From Paenibacillus pectinilyticus (GTDB taxonomy: Bacteria > Bacillota > Bacilli > Paenibacillales > NBRC-103111): a stretch of DNA of 64,000 nt. The translations under genes were made by a program, and so were the position numbers. The DNA is taken from positions 868,001-932,000 of the forward strand of contig NZ_LYPC01000014.1 in the NCBI RefSeq assembly GCF_001700435.1, written 5' to 3'. Under the pieces are notes generated by a model. That model saw only the letters and a program-made list of their open reading frames with translations, did no database searches and was not told the origin of the DNA. Shown one piece after another: positions 17,322-25,476 of this stretch (position 1 is the stretch's first letter; the number at the start of each line of letters is the position of its first letter).

Positions 17322-18395
17322 ATGGCGGAAGTCTATGGCAAGCAGCTGGATCGGAAAGAACTGCTGAAGAGGGTCGGCCATATGTCGCAGCTGGCTTCGA
17401 TTCAGCCTTTTACATATACCGGGGGGAAAGCTGAGGGTGTCAAAGCCCATCAGGTAGCCAACGGAACTGGCTTGGAATTCACCGTGCTGGAGAGCAAGTG
17501 CTTAGATATCATCTCCATGAAATATAAAGGAATGAATTTGAATTTCCTGCCGAAATCAGGCATCGTGGCTCCCGGATTAGCAGACATGAATGGAACGGAG
17601 TTTATGCGCTCCATTTCAGGCGGCATGTTATATACGTGCGGGTTACGCAATGTTGGAACAGCGGCTGTTGATAATGGTTTAAATCAGGTGTTTCACGGCA
17701 ATCTGAAGAACACACCAGCAGAAAAAGTAAGCGCTACCACAGAGTGGGTTGGCGACGATTATGTGCTGAAGCTGTCTGGTGAAATGAGAGAGGCAGCGAT
17801 TTTCAACGAGAATTTAGTGCTGAAACGAACGATTACCACGCAAACCTCAGCGAAATCCCTGCTTGTGCATGATGTCGTAGAGAACCAAGGCTTTGAGGAA
17901 CAAAGCTTGATGCTGCTTTATCATGTCAATGTTGGATATCCGATTTTGGACGATGAAGCTAGGCTGCTCATTCCTACTTCCCGAACGGTAGCAAGAGATC
18001 CGCTTTCTCAGGAAGGCATCGATGCCTATGCACAGCTCTCAGCACCGATCGATGGGTATACAGAACAGGTATTTAAGCATGAGACCGTGAATCAGCGAGA
18101 CGGTAAAACCGGCGCAGCTGTGATCAACGATCGCTTAGGTATCGGCGTGTACATCAAGTACAATGCGGATGCGCTCCCGAATTTGATCGAGTGGAAGTCG
18201 ATGCGGTCAGGGGATTATGCCCTCGGCATTATGCCTTCTACCTGTTTTGTGATGGGAAGAACTTACGAGAAAGAACACGGAACGCTGAAGACGATTGCGC
18301 CATTCGCAACGTTAGAGGTGGAGCTTGAAATTGGCGTTTTGGATGGAGCGCAAGAGATCGCGGACTTCGAGGCATTTATGCGCGAGCTTCTTTAA
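17322..18395 (+). CDS. DUF4432 family protein, aldose-1-epimerase-like fold
   Basis: A cytoplasmic protein of 357 residues resembling the DUF4432 family of the galactose-mutarotase superfamily. It has an N-terminal DRKELLKRVGHMSQ, a central GGMLYTCGLRNVG, and VHDVVENQGFEEQSLMLLYHVNVGYPILDD, in separate segments. Mutarotase-like proteins interconvert sugar anomers or epimers. Here it probably prepares a pyranose for dehydrogenation. It sits between E1 alpha and the lactonase gene with short gaps. The exact reaction is unproven. Confidence 0.82.
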   Translation: MAEVYGKQLDRKELLKRVGHMSQLASIQPFTYTGGKAEGVKAHQVANGTGLEFTVLESKCLDIISMKYKGMNLNFLPKSGIVAPGLADMNGTEFMRSISGGMLYTCGLRNVGTAAVDNGLNQVFHGNLKNTPAEKVSATTEWVGDDYVLKLSGEMREAAIFNENLVLKRTITTQTSAKSLLVHDVVENQGFEEQSLMLLYHVNVGYPILDDEARLLIPTSRTVARDPLSQEGIDAYAQLSAPIDGYTEQVFKHETVNQRDGKTGAAVINDRLGIGVYIKYNADALPNLIEWKSMRSGDYALGIMPSTCFVMGRTYEKEHGTLKTIAPFATLEVELEIGVLDGAQEIADFEAFMRELL

Positions 18396-18419
18396 TCGAA
18401 GAGAGGAAGGGGAAGTGTT

Positions 18420-19331
18420 ATGGAACAGGATAACGTTGCAATCATCTCGGATTTTGCTTATCTATGCGGAGAAACTCCGATGTGGGATGTGGCGAAGGGG
18501 CAGCTGTGGTGGTCCGATATGCTGACAGCGAAGCTGTATCGGTATGATCCGCAAGTAGGTTCTGTGGAGCAAGTTGGCGAGGGCTGTAATGTTAGTGGCT
18601 TTACCATGAACCAAGGCGGCGGTTTGGTCTGCGCAACCCATCAAGGGTTATATCTTTGGGATGAAGAGCAAGGCTTTCAGCTCATTGCAGACCACTTCGA
18701 AGGGCATCCCCTTCGCTCCAATGATGCGACAGCGGATGGAGCTGGCCGATTTCTATTTGGAACAACCTTCTACGGACCTGACAGTCCTGATTATGAACTC
18801 GGTAAGCTCTATATTGTGGAAAAAGATGGCTCAATCCGAATCTTGGATGATGAGATCCATCTATCTAACGGGCTAGGCTTCTCACCTGATCATCAAACGC
18901 TTTATTACACAGATACCGTACTAAGGACGATTTACGCCTACGATTATGATCTTGAGAATGGCGTCGTTTCTAATCGCCGTGTATTTGTAAAAGTGCCTGA
19001 TCATGAAGGTATTCCCGATGGTTTGACCGTCGATGCAGAAGGCTATGTGTGGTCTGCACAGTGGTATGGCCGTTGTTTGGTTAGATATAATCCTGCTGGT
19101 CAAGTAGATCGCGTTGTCCAGACGCCAGCTAAGCAGACGTCCTCGCTCATTTTTGGCGGGAAAGATTTGATGACAATCTACGTCACAACAGCGGCGAAGA
19201 GTGTTACGTTGCCAGTTGCTCCTGAAGGGTACGATTTTGAAGCAGCGGATATTGGGGGACCCGTCTATAGCTATCATTTAGGCATACAAGGCCGACCAGA
19301 ATATGTAGCGGATATTTCTATTTCAAAGTGA
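18420..19331 (+). CDS. SMP-30/gluconolactonase family lactonase
   Basis: A six-bladed beta-propeller of 303 residues of the SMP-30/Gnl/LRE family. The metal ligands are visible: Glu in CGETPMWD, Asn in HLSNGLGFSP, and Asp in GIPDGLTVDAEGYVW. LRSNDATADGAGRF is the other conserved segment. The reaction would be hydrolysis of a sugar lactone to the aldonic acid, the natural step after a sugar 1-dehydrogenase such as one of the SDRs. This is one of the best pieces of evidence that the operon oxidises a sugar at C1. Confidence 0.9.
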   Translation: MEQDNVAIISDFAYLCGETPMWDVAKGQLWWSDMLTAKLYRYDPQVGSVEQVGEGCNVSGFTMNQGGGLVCATHQGLYLWDEEQGFQLIADHFEGHPLRSNDATADGAGRFLFGTTFYGPDSPDYELGKLYIVEKDGSIRILDDEIHLSNGLGFSPDHQTLYYTDTVLRTIYAYDYDLENGVVSNRRVFVKVPDHEGIPDGLTVDAEGYVWSAQWYGRCLVRYNPAGQVDRVVQTPAKQTSSLIFGGKDLMTIYVTTAAKSVTLPVAPEGYDFEAADIGGPVYSYHLGIQGRPEYVADISISK

Positions 19332-19344
19332 GGAGTGAAGATAG

Positions 19345-20172
19345 ATGAGATCGATTGAAGAGGGCATGAAGGGAAAAGTTGCTATTATCACAGGTGCTTC
19401 CATGGGTATTGGCAAGGCATGTGTGGAAGCTTTTTGTTACGCAGGAGTTCATGTCGTTGCTGCAGCACGCAGTGTGAACTTGGGTAACAAGCTGGCGCAA
19501 GAGTTAACGGCGAAAGGGCCTGGAAGCTGTGTGTTTTTTGAATGCGATGTCTCCAAACATGAGAATGTGAAAGCATTAATTGACTTCACCGTGGAACAAT
19601 TCGGGCGGATCGATGTGTTGGTGAACTGTGCAGGCTATTTCCCTTTACAGCGGCCGATTGATGAAGTTTCAGTTGAAGATTTTAACGACATTCTGGCAAC
19701 GAATTTGGTTGCTTATTATGCAGGCTGTAAATATGCCTTACCGTATCTGAGGACGACGAAGGGCAATATCGTGAATATCGGCAGCGTGTTGGGCACGACG
19801 GGGGATGAGGGTGCAGCAACGTATTGTGCAACCAAAGGCGGAATTACGACGATGACCAAATCGTTAGCCTGCGATGAAGCTCGTCATGGTGTGCGGGTCA
19901 ATGAGGTGAAGCCAGGTCATATTTGTACGGAAATGTTTGAGAAGACGACGAGTATGCAAAAGGATCCTGAAGCTTTCTTGGCGTACTCGGAGACGCTGCA
20001 ATGGATGGGGCGCGGCGGACTGCCAGAAGAAATTGCGACGGTTGTGCTGTTTCTTGCCAGTGAATGGGCTAGTTTCATCACAGGAACGGAAATTCTCGCC
20101 ACAGGCGGTTACGAGATCGGCGAAGGTCCGAAGAAGCCGATGTTCCCTTGGACGACGATGGAGAAGAAGTAA
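19345..20172 (+). CDS. Short-chain dehydrogenase/reductase
   Basis: A 275-residue SDR with TGASMGIGKA, VNCAG, Ser in NIGSVLG, YCATK, and the closing ATGGYEIGEGP in place of the usual VDGG. VAAARSV after strand two suggests NADP may be tolerated. The Tyr-Lys pair is intact, so activity is expected. GAGG precedes the ATG, which lies 13 bases after the lactonase stop. The substrate is unknown. Confidence 0.88.
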   Translation: MRSIEEGMKGKVAIITGASMGIGKACVEAFCYAGVHVVAAARSVNLGNKLAQELTAKGPGSCVFFECDVSKHENVKALIDFTVEQFGRIDVLVNCAGYFPLQRPIDEVSVEDFNDILATNLVAYYAGCKYALPYLRTTKGNIVNIGSVLGTTGDEGAATYCATKGGITTMTKSLACDEARHGVRVNEVKPGHICTEMFEKTTSMQKDPEAFLAYSETLQWMGRGGLPEEIATVVLFLASEWASFITGTEILATGGYEIGEGPKKPMFPWTTMEKK

Positions 20173-20222
20173 GTGTTCAGCAGCAACATGAACAAGATGT
20201 CGGCCTGTGAGGAGAGAATCCA

Positions 20223-21209
20223 GTGAGAGAAATAACGATGGCGCAAGCGCTTAACGAAGCGCTTCGCGAAGAAATGGCAAGAGATAACCGCGTCTTTCTG
20301 ATGGGGGAAGATATTGGCGATTACGGCGGTATTTTCAAAGTGACCAAGGATCTGGCGGCGGCGTTCGGTAAGGAAAGAGTACGGGATACACCGATCTCTG
20401 AATCTGGATTTATCGGCGCTGGCGTTGGTGCAGCTATGACAGGTTTGATCCCCGTGATCGAAATCATGTGGATCGATTTCACCCTAGTCGCGATGGATCA
20501 AATCCTCAATCAAGCGGCGAAAATGAAATATATGTCGGGCGGACAAACAAGTGTCCCGATGGTGATCCGCACGCAAGGCGGCGGGGGGCGCGGCAATGGC
20601 GCGCAGCACTCGCAGAGTTTGGAAACCCTTTTTGCCCATATTCCTGGGATCAAAGTCGTTGTCCCCTCCACGCCATATGATGCGAAGGGTTTGCTTAAAG
20701 CAGCGATTCGAGACAATGCTCCCGTGCTTTTTGTGGAAAATAAGATGATGTACACGAAGAAAGGCCCTGTGCCCGAAGAGGACTATATCGTTCCGATCGG
20801 TGTGGCGGATATCAAGCGCAGCGGAAATGATGTGACGATTATCAGCTTATCCCGCATGGTCGATTATTCGCTTGAAGCGGCTCAAATTCTCGAACAAGAG
20901 GGGATCTCCGCCGAAGTTATTGATCTGAGAACGTTGGATCCGCTGGATAAGGAGACGATCCTTCACTCCGTCCGCAAAACAATGCGCGTGGTGATCGTAC
21001 ATGAGGCCCATCTTTCTTTCGGTTGGGGAGCAGAGGTCTGCGCCATCATCCAAGAGGAAGCGTTCGATTATTTAGACGCACCGATTATGCGCGTGGGGAC
21101 GAAGGATGTACCGATTCCTTTCAATCGTAATTTGGAAAAAATGACCTTACCACAGGTCTCGGATATTGTGAACGCTGTTAAGAAGCAAGTTAACGCTTTA
21201 CACGTTTAA
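20223..21209 (+). CDS. Thiamine-dependent 2-oxoacid/acetoin-type dehydrogenase E1 component, beta subunit
   Basis: A beta subunit of 328 residues. It opens with REITMAQALNEALREEM and GEDIGDYGGIFKVTKDL. The conserved regions DTPISESGFIGAGVGAAM and TQGGGGRGNGAQHSQSLE follow, with the C-terminal transketolase domain (EVIDLRTLDPLDKETI). It starts with GTG after GAGGAG. It would pair with E1 alpha (16359) as the alpha2beta2 heterotetramer holding thiamine diphosphate at the interface. Confidence 0.9.
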   Translation: MREITMAQALNEALREEMARDNRVFLMGEDIGDYGGIFKVTKDLAAAFGKERVRDTPISESGFIGAGVGAAMTGLIPVIEIMWIDFTLVAMDQILNQAAKMKYMSGGQTSVPMVIRTQGGGGRGNGAQHSQSLETLFAHIPGIKVVVPSTPYDAKGLLKAAIRDNAPVLFVENKMMYTKKGPVPEEDYIVPIGVADIKRSGNDVTIISLSRMVDYSLEAAQILEQEGISAEVIDLRTLDPLDKETILHSVRKTMRVVIVHEAHLSFGWGAEVCAIIQEEAFDYLDAPIMRVGTKDVPIPFNRNLEKMTLPQVSDIVNAVKKQVNALHV

Positions 21210-21233
21210 AAGGAAGGAAGTGAACGAGACGTA

Positions 21234-21704
21234 ATGATCATTGGACATTTTCATACAGCTTTTACGGTAAGTGATATTGAACGCTCTATTTTATTTTATA
21301 CCGAATTATTAGGCTTCGAAGTAGTAGGCAAACAGCGGCAATCGAATGACTATACACGGAAATTCGTGGGTTACGCAGACGCTGATCTTTATGCGGCTAT
21401 GTTGGCGATTCCGGGCGTAGATCACGGTCAATCCAAGCATTTGCTGGAATTGAACCAATATATTACGCCGGCTGGGCAGAAGCTGGATGTACAAACGTGC
21501 AACACAGGCGCTGCTCATTTGGCCTTCATCGTCGATGATATTCACAGCACGTATAATTTTCTCGTATCGCATGGTGTTCGTTTCAAATCTGAGCCTGTCG
21601 CTATCACAGCAGGGCGCAATGAAGGCGGCTTTACGTGCTATTTCCTTGACCCTGATGGGATTACGCTCGAGATCGTACAACCAAGGCGACAAACGGCCTC
21701 ATAA
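21234..21704 (+). CDS. VOC (glyoxalase/dioxygenase superfamily) protein
   Basis: A protein of 156 residues with the paired beta-alpha-beta-beta-beta fold of the vicinal-oxygen-chelate superfamily. Candidate metal ligands occur at all four usual places: His in HFHTAFTV, Glu in LLELNQY, His in AAHLAFIVDD, and Glu in TLEIVQP. Relatives include glyoxalase I, methylmalonyl-CoA epimerase and ring-cleaving dioxygenases. In this operon an epimerase or isomerase role is as likely as a dioxygenase role. Sequence alone cannot decide. Confidence 0.85.
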   Translation: MIIGHFHTAFTVSDIERSILFYTELLGFEVVGKQRQSNDYTRKFVGYADADLYAAMLAIPGVDHGQSKHLLELNQYITPAGQKLDVQTCNTGAAHLAFIVDDIHSTYNFLVSHGVRFKSEPVAITAGRNEGGFTCYFLDPDGITLEIVQPRRQTAS

Positions 21705-21721
21705 GGGATGGAGGGCTTGCG

Positions 21722-21931
21722 ATGCCATATATGACGATTAAGCTGGTTGAAGGCCGTGATTTGGAAACGAAACGCCGTCTAGTTGCAGAAGTAACGAAGG
21801 CTGTTTGCGATAGTTTACTTATTACACCTGACCATGTACGGATCGAGTTAATTGAACTTAAAGCTGATCTCTTCAGCATTTCGGGGGAGCTGGTATCCGA
21901 TACGCGCAATAAGAATGCAGACGGAGGTTGA
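21722..21931 (+). CDS. 4-oxalocrotonate tautomerase family protein
   Basis: A small protein (69 residues) beginning Met-Pro-Tyr; after Met removal Pro1 is the catalytic base of the 4-OT family. The helix LETKRRLVAEVTKAVC and the strand VRIELIELKAD fit the subunit fold, and the hexamer is formed by such short chains. It would tautomerise an enol to a keto acid. Its stop codon lies only a few bases before the E2 start, so translation of the two is probably coupled. Confidence 0.85.
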   Translation: MPYMTIKLVEGRDLETKRRLVAEVTKAVCDSLLITPDHVRIELIELKADLFSISGELVSDTRNKNADGG

Positions 21932-21936
21932 GCTTG

Positions 21937-23175
21937 ATGCAGGAATCGATCCGTTTACCCAAAATGGAATTGTCCATGGAGGAAGGAAGGATTCAGAAAT
22001 GGCTAGTGTCCGAAGGGACGTATGTCAAAAAGGGTGAAATCATTGCCGAAATTGAGACCGATAAGGCGATGGTTGAGCTTGAAATGCCAAAGGATGGCAC
22101 CATTCACAGGTTCCTAGCTCAAGAAGATGAGCTTGTGGCGGTCGGTGCGCCGATTGCTGAATTGCAGGAAGCGGCTGCCTTGGCAGTTGTCGAGCCACGT
22201 GAGGCGGTTAAAGTTAGTTCCCCGGCAGCCATGGTAGTTGAACCTGTAACTGCTGCGGTTCCCCGAGATATCCGGCGGATTGCGATTTCGCCAGCCGCTC
22301 GCAGACGAGCGAGGGAGCTGGGCGTCGATTATACGATGCTCGTCGGCACAGGGCCGCACGGCAGAATCGTGTATCAGGACTTGGAACGAGCGGCTGCGCT
22401 AGCGGCAGTGGCAACGGCAACGGCAACGAAAGCTGGGCAGGTCACGCAGGTCGCTGAAGTCAATTCAGTCGAATTGAAGGGTAAGCCGTTATCCAAAATG
22501 AGAAGAACGATTGCTAGGCGCATGACGGAGAGCGTCAATACGATCCCGCAATTCAGTATCAAGAAAACGGTGGTTGTGACCAAACCGCTGGAGATCAAGC
22601 AAGTGATTCAAGCGAGCTTGGCCAAAAGCGGTGTCAAGCTGTCATTCACGGATTTTCTGATCAGCGCAACTGCACAGGCCTTAAGCAAGCACCGTGCGAT
22701 CAATGCTTCCTTTATTGGTAATGCGATGGAGGAAAATTGCAGCATCATCGAGCATGATGCCATTAACATCGGTTTGGCTGTCACGACAGACGCTGGGCTT
22801 GTTGTTCCTGTTTTTCGCCATGCAGATGAGTTGGGTGTCGTAGGTATTGCCAAAATGCGTACCGCTAAGCTGGAAAGTGTGCGGAATCAGTCGCTGAAAA
22901 GCGACGATTTGCAAGGCGGAACATTTACCATATCGAATCTGGGCATGTTTGAAGTCGATGAATTCCAAGCCATTGTGAACCCGCCAGAAGCAGGAATACT
23001 TGCTGTGGGCAGCATTCGGCAAGCGCCTATCGTGATCAACGGCCAAGTGGAAGTGCATGCTGTGATGACATTAACGGGGACATTTGATCATCGCGTTGTT
23101 GACGGGGCAGGGGCTGCTGCTTTCATGCGCACGCTTGCTGAATTACTGCAATCCGATGAATGGATATTACTATAA
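21937..23175 (+). CDS. Dihydrolipoyl acyltransferase (E2) of a 2-oxoacid/acetoin-type dehydrogenase
   Basis: An E2 of 412 residues. Its lipoyl domain carries Lys43 in ETDKAMVE. An Ala/Val-rich linker, a peripheral subunit-binding domain (ISPAARRRARELGVDY, GTGPHGRIVYQDL), a second Ala-rich linker and the catalytic domain follow, with the active-site His385 and Asp389 in HRVVDG. There is one lipoyl domain. ATG 21937 follows ACGGAGG by 9 bases. It transfers the acyl group to CoA. No dihydrolipoyl dehydrogenase (E3) gene is present in the window. Confidence 0.92.
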   Translation: MQESIRLPKMELSMEEGRIQKWLVSEGTYVKKGEIIAEIETDKAMVELEMPKDGTIHRFLAQEDELVAVGAPIAELQEAAALAVVEPREAVKVSSPAAMVVEPVTAAVPRDIRRIAISPAARRRARELGVDYTMLVGTGPHGRIVYQDLERAAALAAVATATATKAGQVTQVAEVNSVELKGKPLSKMRRTIARRMTESVNTIPQFSIKKTVVVTKPLEIKQVIQASLAKSGVKLSFTDFLISATAQALSKHRAINASFIGNAMEENCSIIEHDAINIGLAVTTDAGLVVPVFRHADELGVVGIAKMRTAKLESVRNQSLKSDDLQGGTFTISNLGMFEVDEFQAIVNPPEAGILAVGSIRQAPIVINGQVEVHAVMTLTGTFDHRVVDGAGAAAFMRTLAELLQSDEWILL

Positions 23176-23188
23176 CGGAGGCTTGTGT

Positions 23189-23860
23189 ATGGGAGTTGGG
23201 GAACGCGCCGAATGGAAGGATCAAGTTGTGCTTCTGGTCGGCGGAGATGAAGTGGGCGAAGCAATTGAAGCTAGATTGAGGAATGTAGGGGCACAAGTCG
23301 TAACAACGGTGGGAAGCAGCGATCTAATTAACGCGACGGACATTGCGGAGCTCGTTGAAGCGATTGTACAGCAATATGGGAAGATTGACGTTTTGGTGCA
23401 TGCTTGGGAGTGTTTTGAAGCGTCTCCAGCGATCGATATGCCTTGGGAGAAGTGGAAAACGCTTGTCCAAACCAATGTCAAAAGCAAATTCCTATTTGCC
23501 AAAGAAGCGGGCCGTCATATGCTGGCTGCGGGGCATGGGAATATCGTACTGCTCACCTCGATTGCTGGTCTAGTGGCATCGCCTGGAGCCGCCGCTTTCG
23601 CTGCGAGTCAGGGTGCTGTGCAACAAGTTACTCGTACATTAGGTGTCGAGTGGGCTAGACGAGGAATTCGTGTGAATGCGGTAGCTTCTTCACTGCCTGA
23701 AGGATCCTTTAACCAAGAACGCATGGTGGAAGTAGCACCGTTAGGAAGACTGCCCAAACCAGATGAGCTGGTGGATACGGTTCTTTATCTGGCTTCTGAT
23801 GCCTCCCAAATGGTAACAGGACAGATCATTGCAGTGGATGGGGGGTATGTGACGCAATGA
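23189..23860 (+). CDS. Divergent SDR-fold protein with catalytic Tyr and Lys replaced
   Basis: This 223-residue SDR homologue is shorter than its neighbours. The glycine-rich motif is altered (VGGDEVGE in place of TGxxxGIG) and NNAG is replaced by VHAWEC. Ser124 is kept, but the Tyr-x3-Lys pair reads Phe137-AAS-Gln141. The C-terminal VDGGYVTQ is normal. It is therefore unlikely to be an active dehydrogenase. It may be a structural partner of an active SDR or a decaying paralogue, although the frame is intact. ATG 23189 follows AACGGAGG by 6 bases, and the stop overlaps the next gene by 4 bases. Confidence 0.85.
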   Translation: MGVGERAEWKDQVVLLVGGDEVGEAIEARLRNVGAQVVTTVGSSDLINATDIAELVEAIVQQYGKIDVLVHAWECFEASPAIDMPWEKWKTLVQTNVKSKFLFAKEAGRHMLAAGHGNIVLLTSIAGLVASPGAAAFAASQGAVQQVTRTLGVEWARRGIRVNAVASSLPEGSFNQERMVEVAPLGRLPKPDELVDTVLYLASDASQMVTGQIIAVDGGYVTQ

Positions 23861-24657
23861 CGACACTATTTGATTTAACAGGGAAAGTCGCCCTCGTTAT
23901 CGGTGCAGCAGGTATGTTAGGCGAAGCGCAAGCCATTGGATTGGCGTCTGCAGGCGCAGATATTGTTTTAGCAGATGTATTTCCGAAAAACACAGATGCT
24001 ACGATTCAATCGATCCAAAATCTGGGTCGCGAAGCCGTATTTGAACAAGTAGATGTCACTTCTTATTCCTCTGTTGAAGCGCTGACCCAGAAGGTGGTTG
24101 CGCAATTCGGGCGCATAGACATTCTCGTTAATTCGGCGGGCATTACGCACCGGTACCCGAGTGAAGAGTTCGACGATGCGGTATTCGATCGGATTATGGA
24201 TATTAATTTGCATGGCATGTTCTATGCGTGTCAATCGGTAGGGCAAGTGATGATGGCTCAAGGCGGCGGGCGGATCATTAATATGGCATCGATATTTGCA
24301 TTTGCCGGAAATCCAGAGTCTATCGCCTATGCAGCTAGTAAAGGTGCCGTAGCACAATTGACACGTACATTAGCTGTTGAATGGGCTGATAAACATATTG
24401 CCGTGAATGGCATCACGCCTTCGTGGTTTGAAACGCCAATGGGCACGCTTTCGGATAATATCGATAGTCTCTACAGCGGGTCTACTCGAAAACCAACCAA
24501 AGAAGAATTGTTTAACCGTACCATTGGCAAAGTACCCTTGAAGCGTATGGGGCAGCCCCACGAGATTGTTGGCGCGACTGTATTTCTGGCTTCCCAAGAA
24601 GCCTCCATGGTGACAGGGCACTTACTGGCGGTGGATGGCGGTTTCCTAGCCCAATAA
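23857..24657 (+). CDS. Short-chain dehydrogenase/reductase
   Basis: A 266-residue SDR with GAAGMLGEA as its dinucleotide motif, Asp after strand two (IVLADVFP), NSAG, Ser in NMASIFA, YAASK and the closing VDGGFLAQ. Its start overlaps the stop of the inactive-looking SDR by 4 bases, so the two are translationally coupled and made in similar amounts. That is consistent with, but does not prove, a mixed oligomer. Asp after strand two favours NAD+. Confidence 0.9.
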   Translation: MTTLFDLTGKVALVIGAAGMLGEAQAIGLASAGADIVLADVFPKNTDATIQSIQNLGREAVFEQVDVTSYSSVEALTQKVVAQFGRIDILVNSAGITHRYPSEEFDDAVFDRIMDINLHGMFYACQSVGQVMMAQGGGRIINMASIFAFAGNPESIAYAASKGAVAQLTRTLAVEWADKHIAVNGITPSWFETPMGTLSDNIDSLYSGSTRKPTKEELFNRTIGKVPLKRMGQPHEIVGATVFLASQEASMVTGHLLAVDGGFLAQ

Positions 24658-24687
24658 ATAGATGGATGAATGGAGGCGTAAAGGATC

Positions 24688-25461
24688 ATGAGATTAGCTG
24701 GCAAAATAACGTTAATTACGGGCTCAGGCTCGGGCATCGGCAGAAGCAGCGCCTTGCTCTTTGCGCAGGAGGGGGCAACCGTTATTGTCAATGATTTGGA
24801 CGTTAACAAAGGCAATGAAACGGTAGCCGAAATTATTGGAAACGGCGGTAAAGCCATCTGTATCCAAGCGGATGTAACGAATCCGGATGAAGTCAAAGCA
24901 ATGGTAGATGAAATTATTCGGACCTATGGTCAAATCGATGTGTTATTCAATAACGCAGGCATTAGTGCAGTTGGCCCTGTGCATGAGATTGAGCTTGAAC
25001 AATGGGATCGCGTGATCAATGTGAACATTAAGGGTGTATTCCTCCCTTCTAAATATGTGATTCCGCACATGATGGCACGCAAAGCGGGTTCGATTATTAA
25101 TATGTCCTCCTGTGTGGCCGAAATTGGGTTGGCATTACGACCCTTGTATGGTGCAACCAAAGGAGCTATTTTGTCCTTGACCAAGGGCATGCAAGTGGAT
25201 TATGCAGCCTATAATATTCGGGTTAATGCCCTTTTGCCAGGAACGATCTTGACTCCGTTTGTAGAAAATTATTTAAAAACCTCCTACGCAGACCCAGAGG
25301 CTGCCAAGGAAAATTTGAAGAAGCGCCAGCTAAGCGGGGATATGGGCACACCATCCGACGTAGCTTACGCTGCGTTGTTTCTCGCATCGGATGAATCCCG
25401 ATTCATGATGGGCGCTCCTTTTTATATCGATGGGGGAGCTACTTTCGGGAAAAATGCCTAG
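24688..25461 (+). CDS. Short-chain dehydrogenase/reductase
   Basis: A 257-residue classical SDR with TGSGSGIGRS, Asp after strand two (VIVNDLDV), NNAG, Ser in MSSCVAE, YGATK and the closing IDGGATFGKNA. GGAGG lies upstream of the ATG. The full catalytic set is present. It resembles cyclohexanol/sugar-alcohol type SDRs in overall pattern, but this is not specific. Sixth and last SDR of the operon. Confidence 0.9.
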   Translation: MRLAGKITLITGSGSGIGRSSALLFAQEGATVIVNDLDVNKGNETVAEIIGNGGKAICIQADVTNPDEVKAMVDEIIRTYGQIDVLFNNAGISAVGPVHEIELEQWDRVINVNIKGVFLPSKYVIPHMMARKAGSIINMSSCVAEIGLALRPLYGATKGAILSLTKGMQVDYAAYNIRVNALLPGTILTPFVENYLKTSYADPEAAKENLKKRQLSGDMGTPSDVAYAALFLASDESRFMMGAPFYIDGGATFGKNA

Positions 25462-25476
25462 CGGAGGTACGAAGAT

